DNA from: Terriglobia bacterium
GTDB taxonomy: Bacteria > Acidobacteriota > Terriglobia > Terriglobales > Acidobacteriaceae
Length of the DNA stretch: 64,000 bases
Direction of reading: 5' to 3'
Assembly (NCBI GenBank): GCA_020073385.1
Contig: JAIQFH010000045.1
Span: 1 to 64,000, forward strand
The notes below the pieces were generated by a model, which saw nothing but the letters and a program-made list of their open reading frames with translations, made no database searches and was not told the DNA's origin. Below are positions 24,487 through 35,118 of the stretch, in pieces (position 1 is the first letter of the stretch; the number at the start of each line of letters is the position of its first letter). A program made the position numbers and the translations under genes.

Positions 24487-25358
24487 ACGTAATCGACGAC
24501 ACGGTCAATCCGGTCGAACCATTTCTGCGCACCGATCGCATGCCGCACATCTGGTGTCCCGGGTGCGGGATCGGAACCACGGTGAATTCGTTTGCGCGCG
24601 CGCTGATTGATTCCAAAATCGATCTTCAGACGCTCGCTCTGGTCTCGGGTATCGGCTGCACCGGGCGTGTTGCGGGATATGTGAAGCTCGATTCGTTTCA
24701 CACTACGCACGGGCGCGCGATTCCGTTTGCGACCGGGCTGAAGTTGGCGAATCCTAAATTGAATGTCGTGGTTTATTCGGGCGACGGGGATCTCTCCGCG
24801 ATCGGCGGCAATCACCTGATTCACGCTGCGCGGCGCAATATCGATCTGAAGGTCATCTGCGTGAACAACCTGATTTACGCGATGACCGGCGGCCAGACTG
24901 CGCCGACAACGCCGGGACACGCAACGACCTCGACAAATCCCTACGGCACCTTCGAGCCGGCGTTCAACCTGCCGCATCTGGTCGAAGCCGCTGGCGCGGT
25001 CTACGTGGCGCGCTGGACCACATTTCATGTGCGTCAATTGTCCCGCTCGATCAGCGAAGCCTTTCAGAAGAAAGGGTTCTCGTTCATCGAAGTCATCTCT
25101 CCGTGTCCGACGCTCTACCAGCGCCGCAACAAGATGGGCGACGGGCTCGATACGATGAAGTACTACAAAGAGAAGAGCAAGGTGAAGAATGGCGCGCCCA
25201 CGAGTGAAGTTGGACTCACGCTTAACGGCGAGATCGTGGTGGGTAAGTTCGTGGACCGCGACAGGCCTGACTATCAGTCGATGATGCGCGCGCAGTACGT
25301 CGAATCGCTGGGTGATCGCTACATTGAAGAGCCAGAAATGGAGTGCGTATGCGGCTGA
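24480..25358 (+). CDS. korB: 2-oxoacid:ferredoxin oxidoreductase beta subunit
   Basis: The 292-residue beta subunit binds thiamine diphosphate: VYSGDGDLSAIGGNHLIHA followed by ICVNNLIYAMTGGQ is the diphosphate-magnesium motif. The N-terminal HIWCPGCGIG supplies cysteines for the proximal iron-sulfur cluster. It pairs with KorA to form the active site. Its start lies within the last codons of korA. Confidence 0.93.
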   Translation: MLNVIDDTVNPVEPFLRTDRMPHIWCPGCGIGTTVNSFARALIDSKIDLQTLALVSGIGCTGRVAGYVKLDSFHTTHGRAIPFATGLKLANPKLNVVVYSGDGDLSAIGGNHLIHAARRNIDLKVICVNNLIYAMTGGQTAPTTPGHATTSTNPYGTFEPAFNLPHLVEAAGAVYVARWTTFHVRQLSRSISEAFQKKGFSFIEVISPCPTLYQRRNKMGDGLDTMKYYKEKSKVKNGAPTSEVGLTLNGEIVVGKFVDRDRPDYQSMMRAQYVESLGDRYIEEPEMECVCG

Positions 25359-25936
25359 CCGAAATTCGAATCGCAGGCTTTGGAGGGCAGGGAGTCATTC
25401 TTTCGGCGGTGGTGCTGGGCAAGGCAGCGTCGATTTACGAAAATGGCTTTGCCACTATGACACAGAATTTTGGCCCTGAGGCACGCGGCGGGGCATGCAG
25501 CGCGCAACTGGTGGTGTCTGACTCACCGGTGCTGTATCCGTACGTCACGCGGCCGGACATCACGGTGATCATGTCGCAGGAAGCGTACAACCGGTTTGCG
25601 CAAGAACTGAGGCCGGGAGGAACGCTGATTATCGAAGAAGACCTGGTCCGCGTGTCGGATCTGAAGGGCGATCTGAAGGTTTACGCAATCCCTGCCACGC
25701 GGTTCGCTGAAGAACTGGGCAAGCGGATGGTACTGAACTCAGTCATGGTTGGCTTCTTCACTGCCGTGACCAAGCTGCTGAGTGCCGATGCTGTGCGCAA
25801 ATCCGTGGCCGATTCGGTTCCGGCAAACTTCCGCGAACTGAATCTCAAGGCTTTCGACAAAGGCTACGAGTACGGCGTGACGGCGAAAGTGGGAGCGCCT
25901 CCGGAGTTGGAAGAAGTGGGATACGAGAAGGAGTAG
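25349..25936 (+). CDS. korC: 2-oxoacid:ferredoxin oxidoreductase gamma subunit
   Basis: A 195-residue gamma subunit: RIAGFGGQGVILSAVVLGKA is the signature of the domain, and FGPEARGGACSAQLVVSD follows. The ATG at 25349 has GGAG five bases upstream and is preferred over a GTG at 25343. It overlaps the end of korB. The gamma domain contributes the coenzyme A binding site. Confidence 0.92.
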   Translation: MRLTEIRIAGFGGQGVILSAVVLGKAASIYENGFATMTQNFGPEARGGACSAQLVVSDSPVLYPYVTRPDITVIMSQEAYNRFAQELRPGGTLIIEEDLVRVSDLKGDLKVYAIPATRFAEELGKRMVLNSVMVGFFTAVTKLLSADAVRKSVADSVPANFRELNLKAFDKGYEYGVTAKVGAPPELEEVGYEKE

Positions 25937-25994
25937 GCCCGCCGCAAAGGACGCGGGCGGGAGCCGCAGCCTCACGCCACTCTCAAGAGGCAAA

Positions 25995-28371
25995 TCACGC
26001 CGGCAGATTCAATTCTCGAACCAGTTGTGCGTAGCGGGGATCGCTCCGCAACTTCTTCAGCAACCAGTCGGCTTTGAGGTGTCCCAAGCCTCCATCGTGC
26101 TGTTGACGAGCGCGATCGAGCCAATGAAAGGCTTGATCAAGTTCCTCTCGGTATGCATAGACCTGCGCAATCTGAAAGGCAGCGTCATTCTGATGACCCG
26201 CGATCAGTCGGGCAAGATCGGCGTCGGAATTCTGATGACGCCCGAGCGCCTGGTAAATGAGAGCCTCACCGAAATCACGCCAAACTCCCGGTGGCTCGTT
26301 CTCCATTTCTGCCCGAGCCTCTGCCATGCGACCTTGCGCGAGGTAGACTTCACCTCGCGTCTCGTGCGTCCAGACCTGGCGTGGACTCAGTGCCAAGGCC
26401 TTTTCGAGTTCGGCGAGTGCTGCCTCGTACCTCCCAAGGTCTCGCAGATCCTGTGCCAACAATAAATGCTTTGACGGCGCCAGCGGATCCAGCGCAAGGC
26501 CCCGCGTCATTAGTTCAGCCGCGTCCTCCAAACGTCCTTGGGACATCTCAAGAAACCCGCCTTGCACTAACACGTCGGCATCGCCGGGAGCAAGTTCACG
26601 GGCTTTTCTGACCGACTGCTCTGCGCCCTGCCAATCCCAGTTGGCCATCGCTTGACTCTCACTCAGCGCCAGATACCCGGCGGCAAGGTTCGGATCCAAG
26701 GTGATGGCTTTATCTGCATCGCGCCGACTACTTTCCATAGCAGTGAGCAGGTTCATGGTCGCCATTAGACCGGACTCTGCCGTCATTACTCCACGCAAAG
26801 CATAGGCCGGCGCATAATTCGGATCGAACTGGATTGCTCGATTCACATACTCCAACGCTTTCTGCTGCGATTCACTGTCGAACGAACGGTCAAAGGAGCG
26901 CGCCTGCAGGAAAGCCTGATATGTTTCCGGGTTCGTGGTTCGCGAAGAAGGCGGGGCAGTTCGGCCCAACAACTTAGGTTGCAAGGCCGAAGTCACAGCC
27001 GCCGCGATATCATCCTCTACCGCGAAGATGTCCTTGACATCCCGGTCGTAGGACTCCGACCACAGAGTTAGGCCGGCGTCCGCTTTGGTCAGGTGTACGG
27101 TGATCCGAACGCGATTCCCAGATCTCTGCACGCTTCCCTCGAGAATGGCCGCCACGTTGAGTTTCTGCCCGATGGCCCGCAGGTCTTCGTTCTTACCCTT
27201 GAACCGGAACGCGGATGTACGGGCCGCCACTCGCAACCCCTCAAGCTTGGCTAGACTATTGATCAATTCCTCCGCGAGGCCGTCGGAGAAATATTCCTGG
27301 TTTTTTCTCCGCGCTCAGGTCCACAAAAGGAAGGACGGCGATCGAGGGAGAAATGCGTAGCGAGTCTGCACCCTTTCTTATTAGTACTGACAGTAAGATC
27401 GTAGTCAGCACCAATAGGATTACAACTGTCGATGCCAGCGCGAACAAACGCTTTTGCCTGGCAATCGAAGATTTCCCGGAAACAAGCGGGGGTGCCTGAG
27501 CGATGGGCTGCGACTTCTCGTCCCTCGCCAGGCGTCGCAGGTCCACGGCCAATTCCTTCGCCGACTGGTAGCGATTCTCCGGTTGCTTCTCCATGCACTT
27601 TCCGATGATCTGTGCCAGTCTTTGCGATAGCCTGGGATTCAGATCTGAGGCCGGCGGAGGCTGACGGTGCAGAATCGCTCCAACTAACCCCGAACCCTCT
27701 ACCCATGCAAAAGGGTGCTGCCCGGTCGCGATCCCATACAACACCGCACCTGCGGCGTGTATGTCGGTGCGCGCATCGATCTCGGTGCCCAGCAACTGCT
27801 CTGGCGCCATGTAGGGCAGCGTTCCGGCTAATTGGGTCTCGGTTAGACTTGCCGTCGGGTCGCTCGGTGTGGCTGGCAGTCGCAGCTTCGCCAGCCCAAA
27901 ATCCAGGATCTTCAGCCTCCAGTCGTCCGTGATCCGTAGGTTACTGGGCTTGAGATCGCGGTGGATGACTCCATGTTCATGGGCTGCCGACAGGCCGTCG
28001 GCAAGTTGCGTCCCCAAAGCAAGGACTTGCTTCTCCGACAGTGGAGCGGCCAGTTCACTCAGAGTGTTTCCCGCGATGAATTCCATCACGAGAAAATCCA
28101 CTCCATCCTGCGTATCGAAGTCATGAATAGTGGCGATATTGGGATGGTTGATTTTCGACAGGGCAAGAGCTTCCTTGTGAAAACGCCTGCGAGCAGACTC
28201 GTCACCCAGGGTTCCAGGCGGTAGCACTTTGATAGCCACGTCGCGATCCAGGTGTTGATCGCGGGCAAGGAAGACTTCGCCCATGGCGCCGGCGCCAACC
28301 TTTTCCAGGACTTGATAGTGCCCCAGTGTTACTCCAGGGCCGCAGTCGCGGATTTTATGGGCGACGCTCAT
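25995..28371 (-). pseudogene. Ser/Thr protein kinase with TPR sensor domain, frameshifted
   Basis: Two adjacent frames form one original gene. The 5' part (28371-27256) is a Pkn-type kinase: VGAGAMGEVF loop, Lys48 in VAIKVL, catalytic HRDLKPSN (Asp139), DFG at 157-159, GTLPYMAPEQ, then a transmembrane helix (LFALASTVVILLVLTTILLSVLI). The frame breaks at a run of six A (T6 at 27301-27306 on the plus strand). Removing one A gives EKNQEYFSDGLAEELINSLA and joins the CadC/TolB-like and TPR part (to 25995) with repeated tetratricopeptide units. The kinase part alone is complete. The break may be a real mutation or a sequencing error. Confidence 0.85.
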
Positions 28372-28489
28372 GAAATCCTGACATTGGGCAGGTCGGCCCC
28401 TTCAAGGCAAGCACCAGGAGTGCCATTTGTCAGTGACCCCACGCACAACCTTCTGAATAGGAACGGGAAACCCTCCAGGCCGAAATCCG

Positions 28490-30100
28490 TTAAGGCTTGA
28501 CGCCCGCGGCGGACACCCAGTAATAATCCAGACCCTGCGGGGCATAGTGCCCGAGCGATGTGACGCGCCGTCCTCTGGTCCACTCGATCAGGTTGGGTTT
28601 CCAGTCTGGGGCGGCGACCAGCAGATGTTCTGCGGCCGGAACATTCCCCGCTTCATAGCGCGAGATGAACTGGTCGCGATAAAAGGCCAGTCCGTACTCG
28701 ACCTCGCGCGAGACTCCGCATACCGCGAGCGGCAGCGTGTGAGTCTCCATGCTGGCAAGTTCAATGGCTAGCGGACGCGTCGACAGTTTCTGGTCGATCG
28801 CTGTGGTTCCCAGTTTGAGCACCGCGGCAACCGCAAGCACCACTGGAATCAGCGTAATAAAGCGCAATATGCGCCATTGCAGTCGGCCCGAGAGGGTGAC
28901 TGCGATTCCGATCGTGAGTACCAATGCAATTGCCAGCGCGATCCATGTCGGACGGCCCGTAGGCAAACGGTGCGCGGTAACGATGTAGCCAACCAGCGCT
29001 GCAGGTACGATCGGAGCACAGGCGATGAGGGCGTGGAGAATCGCCATCCACTTCGGCAGCGGCGATTCCCGCTCGAGTTGTTGGCGCAGATAGTCCGATA
29101 GCAAGACCACGCCTGCGGGCACGGCGGGAAGAATATAGCCGGGAAGCTTCGATCGGGAAATGGAGAAGAAAAGAAGCGGTACGATCAGCCAACAGCAGGC
29201 AAAGACGCGGAATTGCAATTCGAGGTCCGGTGCGCTTCTACGCTCAGCCCACCAGACACGGACCGATTGTGCGAATGCCGCAATCACAAAAACGATCCAT
29301 GGTATCAAGGCCAGCAGAATGACGGGAACGTAGTACCAGAAGGGCTCGGGATGATGGTAGAGATTGGTGGAGAAGCGGGCGAGGTTGTGCTCGAGGATGA
29401 ATTCACGAAAGAACTGCGGGTTGCGTATCTGGACCGCTAGGTACCAGGGGAGCGCGAGCGCGAGAAACAAGAGAATGCCAGGGACCCACAACGTCTTGGC
29501 AATCAACTGTGGTTCGCGGACTGCTATGGAGTAAAGCACGATCACAACGGCAGCGAGAAATGGCGCCACTGGACCCTTGGCCAGCATGCCCAAAGCCATG
29601 CATAAATAGAATCCGGAAAGATAGATTCGCTTGCCGCTCTCGCGCCAGGCCCACCAAGCGAGCATTCCGATGGCAAACGCGGCTGTCAGAGCCATGTCCA
29701 TCGAAGCGGCACGCGCGTAACCGATGATGCCCGCAGACGAAGCCGCGATGAGGGCCGCGTCGACCGCCACGGCAGGACGAAATTTACGAAAGAACAGGTA
29801 GATAGCGACGACGAGGAGAGTGGCATCGATGGCCGAAGGAATGCGCGCCGCGGCATCGCTCAGCCCGAACATGCTGTACACGAGCATGGCTTGCCAGTAA
29901 TAGAGTGGCGGCTTTTCGAGCCAGGCGTGGCCGCCCAGCGTCGGCGTAACCCAGTCGCCGCGCGCCAGCATCTCGCGCGACACTTGCGCGTAACGCGGCT
30001 CATCGGCTCCGATCAGGCCGAACTGTGCGATTCCGTAGAAGAACAGGAAAGTGCAGAAGCCGGCGAGGAGCAGGACGTCTGTGCGGGTGCGAGCGGTCAT
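28490..30100 (-). CDS. Glycosyltransferase family 39 / ArnT-like membrane protein
   Basis: The 536-residue protein has about 11-12 hydrophobic segments and the GT39/PMT-family N-terminus: LIGADEPRYAQVSREMLARGDWVTP, with the catalytic-type acidic Asp-Glu in the first periplasmic loop, then LGGHAWLEKPPLYYW. ArnT-like enzymes transfer a sugar from a polyprenyl-phosphate carrier to lipid A or protein in the periplasm. The acceptor here is unknown. It is transcribed in the same direction as nrnA, downstream of a 7-nt repeat array. Confidence 0.88.
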   Translation of the reverse strand: MTARTRTDVLLLAGFCTFLFFYGIAQFGLIGADEPRYAQVSREMLARGDWVTPTLGGHAWLEKPPLYYWQAMLVYSMFGLSDAAARIPSAIDATLLVVAIYLFFRKFRPAVAVDAALIAASSAGIIGYARAASMDMALTAAFAIGMLAWWAWRESGKRIYLSGFYLCMALGMLAKGPVAPFLAAVVIVLYSIAVREPQLIAKTLWVPGILLFLALALPWYLAVQIRNPQFFREFILEHNLARFSTNLYHHPEPFWYYVPVILLALIPWIVFVIAAFAQSVRVWWAERRSAPDLELQFRVFACCWLIVPLLFFSISRSKLPGYILPAVPAGVVLLSDYLRQQLERESPLPKWMAILHALIACAPIVPAALVGYIVTAHRLPTGRPTWIALAIALVLTIGIAVTLSGRLQWRILRFITLIPVVLAVAAVLKLGTTAIDQKLSTRPLAIELASMETHTLPLAVCGVSREVEYGLAFYRDQFISRYEAGNVPAAEHLLVAAPDWKPNLIEWTRGRRVTSLGHYAPQGLDYYWVSAAGVKP

Positions 30101-30104
30101 GAAG

Positions 30105-30214
30105 ATTTCAGATTGCAGATTGCAGATTTATGATTTCAGATTATTTCAGATTGCAGATTGGACCCATCGCTCATCGCTTTCAATCTGGAATCTTAAATCT
30201 GAAAGCTGCAATCG
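30105..30214. repeat. 7-nt array hairpin, CAGATTG family
   Basis: The left arm consists of heptamers CAGATTG (three or more), CAGATTT, ATGATTT and CAGATTA. The right arm (about 30181-30214) has AATCTGG, AATCTTA, AATCTGA and AAGCTGC. It fills the gap between nrnA and the glycosyltransferase gene. Confidence 0.85.
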
Positions 30215-30218
30215 AGAG

Positions 30219-31187
30219 TTATTGTACGGAAGGTCCGCGGCCGAGTTGGAGAATTACTGAACGGACCGCCTCGGCGAGGGGGCCGTCGAGGGAACAGCCG
30301 CTGGCGCACTCGTGGCCGCCGCCACCGAAGCTCTCGGCTACGCGGGCGACGTCGAGCTTGCCCTTGCTGCGCAGGCTGACGCGGTAGCGGCCATCGGGCA
30401 ACTCGCGGAAGAATGCGGCCACTTCGACGCCACCGATGGAGAGAACGTAATTCACCAGGCCTTCGCAATCTTCTTCAATCGCGCCGCAGCGTTCCATCTG
30501 CTTGCGCGTTACCCAAGCATAGCCAATGTGGCCCTCGACGTTGAGGTTGCGCAGGGCCTCTCCGAGAAGCCTGATCTTGGCAACGGAATGCGCGAAGTAA
30601 ATTCCGCGCGCGCAGTGTGCTGGATCGGCTCCCGCGAGCACGAGTTCGCGAGCCAGGGCGAATGTATTTTCATTCGTGCCCTGGAACATGAATGATCCGG
30701 TATCCGTCATCAAAGCGGTATACAGACAGGTTGCAATTTCCGGGGAGAACTTCACGCCTGCATGCCGCGCCAAACGGAAGACCATTTCGGCCGTCGCGAC
30801 GGCGTGGGGATCAATCCAGTTCACGTGGGCAAACGGACGGCCGCTGACGTGATGGTCGATGCTGATCAGGACACGATCTTCCAGTCCTTCGAGACGGGTG
30901 CGATGGATGCTGTCGCATTCGAGGATGATCGCAGCCTCATAGCTGCCGGTCACGCGGCTCGACTGCACGACTTGATCCGCAAATGGAAGCGAGCGATAGA
31001 TGCGAGGAACGCCGTCATGGAGCACGACGTCGGCCTGCTTTCCCATTTCGCGCAACACCTGGCAACAGGCGAGAGCGGAGCCGACAGCATCACCATCGGG
31101 ACGCGCGTGCGACGTCAACACAAATCGCTCGTGCTGTCCGATCTGCCGGAGTACATCCTCGAGCATGTTGTTAGGCCTAATCTCCAC
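30219..31187 (-). CDS. nrnA: DHH/DHHA1 family phosphoesterase (NrnA-like)
   Basis: The 322-residue protein belongs to the bifunctional oligoribonuclease/pAp-phosphatase family, which degrades nano-RNA and 3'-phosphoadenosine 5'-phosphate. The DHH domain shows HARPDGDAVGSALA, LECDS, ISIDHHVSGR and MTDTGSFMF; the DHHA1 domain ends with FGGGGHECASGC. The start is a GTG at 31187, overlapping rbfA, or an ATG at 31166. Order rbfA-nrnA is conserved in many bacteria; truB, often next, is not found here. Confidence 0.92.
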   Translation of the reverse strand: MEIRPNNMLEDVLRQIGQHERFVLTSHARPDGDAVGSALACCQVLREMGKQADVVLHDGVPRIYRSLPFADQVVQSSRVTGSYEAAIILECDSIHRTRLEGLEDRVLISIDHHVSGRPFAHVNWIDPHAVATAEMVFRLARHAGVKFSPEIATCLYTALMTDTGSFMFQGTNENTFALARELVLAGADPAHCARGIYFAHSVAKIRLLGEALRNLNVEGHIGYAWVTRKQMERCGAIEEDCEGLVNYVLSIGGVEVAAFFRELPDGRYRVSLRSKGKLDVARVAESFGGGGHECASGCSLDGPLAEAVRSVILQLGRGPSVQ

Positions 31188-31563
31188 TGGATTCCTTGCG
31201 CGGCTTGCGTCTTCTTTTTTCCCGCTCTAACAATTCCTCGACCCGAGCTTTCGCTTGTTCGGCGCGGTCCAGGCGAAAATATAGCTCAGGCGCTCGCCGG
31301 ATCTTCAACCGCTCCACCAACTCGTGACGGATATATTCGCGCGCCGCTTCCAGCCCTTCTATACTCCTATCGGCTTCGGTGTCGTCGCCCTCCACATTGA
31401 CCCAGACCTCGGCGGATCTTCCATCGTCCGCGACGTGGACCGAGGTCACGCTCACCAGGCCGATGCGCGGGTCAGCCAGTTCCCCTTCCACCAGAGTTTC
31501 GATCTCTTCGCGAAGGGCCTCGCCGACCCGTCCGCGATGGTGTCTCAGCCCGCGCTTCTCCAC
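31177..31563 (-). CDS. rbfA: Ribosome-binding factor A
   Basis: A 128-residue RbfA, the KH-like factor for 30S maturation. Marks are RVGEALREEIETLVEGELADPRIGLVSVTSV, AEVWVNVEGDD and EYIRHELVERLKIRRAPELYFRLD. A basic tail (REKRRRKPRKE) follows. Its end overlaps nrnA, and DUF503 lies upstream in the same operon. Confidence 0.94.
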   Translation of the reverse strand: MEKRGLRHHRGRVGEALREEIETLVEGELADPRIGLVSVTSVHVADDGRSAEVWVNVEGDDTEADRSIEGLEAAREYIRHELVERLKIRRAPELYFRLDRAEQAKARVEELLEREKRRRKPRKESSGD

Positions 31564-31833
31564 GACTCCACCTCAGGTAAAACGGTTGAGAATATCAGAA
31601 AATTGGATGCCGGTGTTGGGTCAAGCGCAACTGATGGGGCTATTGTGTATCGGTTTGGGCGGGCAGCGGTAAGTACGGAGGTAACAATGTGTTAGGAAGT
31701 GTTGAGAAATTCAGCAGGAATCTTTAGCCACGGAGATTCTTAGCCACGTAAAGGACCAGGGCGTCGAGGTTCGTGGAGGTTCCGCCGCGCTTCGCTTTGG
31801 CGGGACAGCCGAGGCGGCTGTCGCCACGTCGGT
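31564..31833. other. Gap between DUF503 and rbfA genes
   Basis: No gene is seen in 270 bases inside an otherwise compact operon. It holds the GGACAGCC double hairpin at 31783-31832 and a short direct repeat TTAGCCACGNA near 31733-31750. Confidence 0.5.
31783..31832. repeat. Double-hairpin repeat, GGACAGCC family, copy 2
   Basis: CCGCCGCGCTTCGCTTTGGC forms the first stem, then GGGACAGCCGAGGCGGCTGT the second, followed by CGCCACGT. It sits just downstream of the DUF503 gene. Confidence 0.7.
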
Positions 31834-32124
31834 TTATAAGAATTCCAGGAATGAATCGGCAACTTCTGCGCCGTTGTTATTTGCAATGCGCGCAGCGGCG
31901 CGTTCCACGTTCTTCATCAGTCCGTCGAGATAGTCTCGCGAGTGGGAGATGCTGACTACGCCGATGGTGGCGCGATTCCACAGTTCGGCGCCGTCTAGTT
32001 CGGCAACGGAAACGTTGAAGGTGGTGCGCAGACGGTCCTTCAGGCTGCGAACAACCTGGCGGCGGTCTTTGATCGATTGTGCGGCTTCGATGTGGAGTTC
32101 GAGGGTGAGGAAAGCGATGGGCAT
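31834..32124 (-). CDS. DUF503 (YlxP-like) protein
   Basis: A 96-residue protein of the DUF503 family: LTLELHIEAAQSIKDRRQVVRSLKDRLRTTFNVSVAELDG and NRATIGVVSISHSRDYLDGLM are diagnostic. The family normally lies between infB and rbfA, as here; function is not settled, a role in ribosome assembly is suspected from context. Length is normal. Confidence 0.9.
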   Translation of the reverse strand: MPIAFLTLELHIEAAQSIKDRRQVVRSLKDRLRTTFNVSVAELDGAELWNRATIGVVSISHSRDYLDGLMKNVERAAARIANNNGAEVADSFLEFL

Positions 32125-32129
32125 GCGGG

Positions 32130-32194
32130 ATCAGGGGCTAGGGGTCGGGAATCAGAAAAACAGCCTCTAGTCCCTGATCCCTAGCCCCTGTTCT
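32130..32194. repeat. 7-nt array hairpin between infB and DUF503
   Basis: The left arm has heptamers ATCAGGG, GCTAGGG, GTCGGGA and ATCAGAA. The right arm has CTAGTCC, CTGATCC, CTAGCCC and CTGTTCT, ending at the stop codon of infB. Loop of about 9 bases. Confidence 0.85.
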
Positions 32195-35118
32195 TATGCG
32201 ATCACTTCTGCCGCAACGCGCGTTGTGGTGAAGGCTTCGATCACATCGCGCGCCTTGATGTCGCCGTAGTTCGCGATCGAGATACCGCACTCCATGCCGT
32301 TGGTAACTTCCTTGGCGTCATCTTTGAAGCGGCGGAGCGATCCGATCTTGCCTTTGAAGACGACCACGTTGTCGCGCAGCAGGCGAACTTCGGCATCCCG
32401 CTTGATGAGGCCATCGATCACGCGGCAACCGGCAACCGTCCCCACCTTCGGGATGCGGAAGGTTTCGAGCACCTCGGCGCGTCCCTGGTAGGTTTCTTTG
32501 ATGGTCGGTTCAAGCAAGCCGCTCATGGCGCGCTTGATCTCATCCTGCAACTCGTAAATGATCGAGTGCAGGCGGATGTCGACTTCTTCCTGCTCGGCCA
32601 GTTCCTGCGCCTTGCGCTCCGGACGCACATTGAAGCCGATGATGATGGCATTCGATGCCGAGGCCAGCAGGACGTCTGTCTCGGTGATGGCACCGACACC
32701 GGAACGCAGGAGCTTCAGGCGAACTTTGTCGTTCGAGAGCTTCGAGAGCAGGTCGCTGAGGACTTCCACCGAACCCTGCACATCGCCCTTGAGGATGATG
32801 TTGAGTTCCTTCGTGCCGGCAGTCTTGATCTGCTCTGCCAGTCCTTCGAGCGAGACGCGGGAGCTCTTGGCCAGCGCGGCTTCGCGGGCTTTCTGCTCGC
32901 GGTATTCGGAGATGCCGCGGGCTTTGTCGCGATCGGCTACGACGACGAACTGGTCACCGGCCTGCGGCAATCCTTCGAGTCCCAGGATTTCAACCGGGGT
33001 CGAAGGCGGGGCTGACTCGAGGGCTGCGCCGCGATCGTCAAACATGGCGCGAACCTTTCCGAAGACGTTGCCGACAACGAAGTTGTCGCCAGCGTTCAGC
33101 GTGCCGTTCTGCACCAGCACGGTGGCGACTGGTCCGCGACCGCGATCGAGTTTGGCTTCGAGCACAACACCGGTGGCAGCGCGCTCGGGCGTGGCTTTCA
33201 ACTCTGCCAGATCCGCGACCAGGCAGATCATTTCCATCAGCAGGTTCAGATTCGTTTTCTTTTTCGCGGAAACATCCACGAAAACCGTCTTGCCGCCCCA
33301 ATCTTCGGGAACCAGTCCGCGATCGGCCAGTTGTTTCTTGACTCGGTCGGGCAGAGCGTCAGGCTTATCGATCTTATTGACGGCGACGATGATCGGCACT
33401 TCCGCAGCGTGCGCGTGATCGATGGCCTCGAGCGTCTGCGGCATGACACCGTCATCAGCGGCCACAACCAGCACCACGATGTCGGTTGCCTTGGCACCGC
33501 GGGAACGCATGCGGGTGAAGGCTTCGTGACCGGGCGTGTCGAGGAACACGATCTCGCGTCCCAAGGCCGGGGACTCCGTGTCAGTGATACGCACTTTGTA
33601 GGCGCCGATGTGCTGCGTGATGCCACCGGCTTCGCCTCCGGCTACGTTGGTGAGACGAATCGAGTCGAGCAGAGTGGTTTTGCCATGATCGACGTGGCCC
33701 ATGATCGTGACCACGGGCGGACGCGGTGTTGCCTCGATAGCGGATTCTTCTCCGCCGGCAGCAGCCGCATCGATGTCCTTCGACGCCTGCTCTTCGAATG
33801 TGATCACATTCGTGTCGGCGCCGAAGAAACGCGCCATCTCGCTGGCGAGTTCCGCATCGAGTGTCTGGTTGATCGTGGCGAATACGCCGCGGGACAGAAG
33901 GCGCGAAATCAGATCCTTCGCGCGAATGTCGAGCTTCTCGGCAAGATCTTTTACGCTGATGCCTTCGGTGATCGTGATATTGCGGGTGATCGGCATCGGC
34001 TCGTTCGACACCACCATGCGCGGTGGCGGAACATAGCCCTTCATTGGTCCTTCTTTTACCCCGCGCGGAACATAGCGCTGTCCTGGACGGCGCGCAGGCG
34101 CACCGGGACGGCTTCCCGGGCGAACGGGTCCGGGCGGCGGAAGCCCTGGGCCGACTCCAAGCGGACGTGGCCCAGTCGGAGCCGAGCGCGTCGGATGCAT
34201 GGGACGGCGCTCGCCGGGACGAAGCGGCGGACGCGCCCCACCAACTCCAGGCGCTCCTTGCGGCCGGGGACGCTGGAAAATCGGCTGACCCGGAACGGGC
34301 CGTCCGGGCGCAGGACGCATCGTCCCCACCGGGGCTCCCGCCTGTGCTGTTGGTGCTGGTGGAGCAGGACGCGGGGGCGGAGCCTTATAGACCGGACGCG
34401 GCCCAGTCTGCGGAACAATCATGCGCGGCGCAGGTGTTTGCGGCGCGACAGCAACTGGTGGAGTGGTTGGGCGAGGAGTGCTCGGCGCGGCGGGAGCAGC
34501 GGGCGGTGCCGAAGCGGTCATCGATGGCGCTGCAGGCGCAGGTGGAGTTACCACAGCTGCGGGAGGCGCTGCCGGTCGAACCGGTGGCGCTGCTGCTGCT
34601 GGAGCCGCAGGTGGTGCAGGCGGCGCAACTGGAACGGCAGGCTTCTCAGCCGCTGGCGGCACGATCGTAGGACGCGCAGCAGGAGCGGGTGGCTGCGGAG
34701 CGGAAACCGGGGCTGGCGGCGCAGGCGGAGCTGCGGGAGCAGCAGGCTTGGCTGCAGGAGCCACGACTGTGGGCTTCGGCGGAGCCACGGGTGCCGCGGG
34801 ACGCGGCGGTGGCGCAGCCGCAGCTTCCTTCTTCTGCGTGATCGCCTTCAGCACATCACCCGGACGGGAAATGTGCGACAGATCAATCTTGGTTTTTATT
34901 TCTTCTTCGCCGCGCAGTGTGCGCGCAGCGCGCGCAGACGGCGACTGCGCTTCGGACGAGCCGCGGATGTGGGCTCGTACCTTTTCTGCTTCGTGCTCCT
35001 CCAGCGAACTGGAATGGGTCTTCTTCTCCGTCACCCCGACGAGCGGTAGCGCATCGAGGATGGCTTTGCTTTTAACTTCCAGCTCCCTGGCGAGATCGTT
35101 GATTCGAACCTTACTCAT
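32194..35118 (-). CDS. infB: Translation initiation factor IF-2
   Basis: The 974-residue GTPase places initiator tRNA on the 30S subunit. The N-terminal IF2N motif ([21 protein letters not shown]) is followed by a long Pro/Ala-rich linker (about residues 95-385), a second IF2N segment ([21 protein letters not shown]), and the G domain with GHVDHGKT (about 472), DTPGHE and NKIDKP. C-terminal domains complete the factor. The linker is longer than in E. coli and would be disordered. It is downstream of nusA with a gap of about 100 bases and no ylxR gene between. Confidence 0.96.
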   Translation of the reverse strand: MSKVRINDLARELEVKSKAILDALPLVGVTEKKTHSSSLEEHEAEKVRAHIRGSSEAQSPSARAARTLRGEEEIKTKIDLSHISRPGDVLKAITQKKEAAAAPPPRPAAPVAPPKPTVVAPAAKPAAPAAPPAPPAPVSAPQPPAPAARPTIVPPAAEKPAVPVAPPAPPAAPAAAAPPVRPAAPPAAVVTPPAPAAPSMTASAPPAAPAAPSTPRPTTPPVAVAPQTPAPRMIVPQTGPRPVYKAPPPRPAPPAPTAQAGAPVGTMRPAPGRPVPGQPIFQRPRPQGAPGVGGARPPLRPGERRPMHPTRSAPTGPRPLGVGPGLPPPGPVRPGSRPGAPARRPGQRYVPRGVKEGPMKGYVPPPRMVVSNEPMPITRNITITEGISVKDLAEKLDIRAKDLISRLLSRGVFATINQTLDAELASEMARFFGADTNVITFEEQASKDIDAAAAGGEESAIEATPRPPVVTIMGHVDHGKTTLLDSIRLTNVAGGEAGGITQHIGAYKVRITDTESPALGREIVFLDTPGHEAFTRMRSRGAKATDIVVLVVAADDGVMPQTLEAIDHAHAAEVPIIVAVNKIDKPDALPDRVKKQLADRGLVPEDWGGKTVFVDVSAKKKTNLNLLMEMICLVADLAELKATPERAATGVVLEAKLDRGRGPVATVLVQNGTLNAGDNFVVGNVFGKVRAMFDDRGAALESAPPSTPVEILGLEGLPQAGDQFVVVADRDKARGISEYREQKAREAALAKSSRVSLEGLAEQIKTAGTKELNIILKGDVQGSVEVLSDLLSKLSNDKVRLKLLRSGVGAITETDVLLASASNAIIIGFNVRPERKAQELAEQEEVDIRLHSIIYELQDEIKRAMSGLLEPTIKETYQGRAEVLETFRIPKVGTVAGCRVIDGLIKRDAEVRLLRDNVVVFKGKIGSLRRFKDDAKEVTNGMECGISIANYGDIKARDVIEAFTTTRVAAEVIA

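Noticed and set aside
27301..27306. Programmed -1 ribosomal frameshift in the kinase-TPR gene
   Set aside because: A -1 slip on the A6 run leads to the wrong frame; the TPR part needs +1 (or loss of one A).
33331..35049. A 572-codon open frame on the plus strand across infB
   Set aside because: It is antisense to the Pro/Ala-rich linker and G domain of infB. Its composition (Arg, Ser, Trp, Cys-rich runs) mirrors the complementary codons and it has no family features or start signal.
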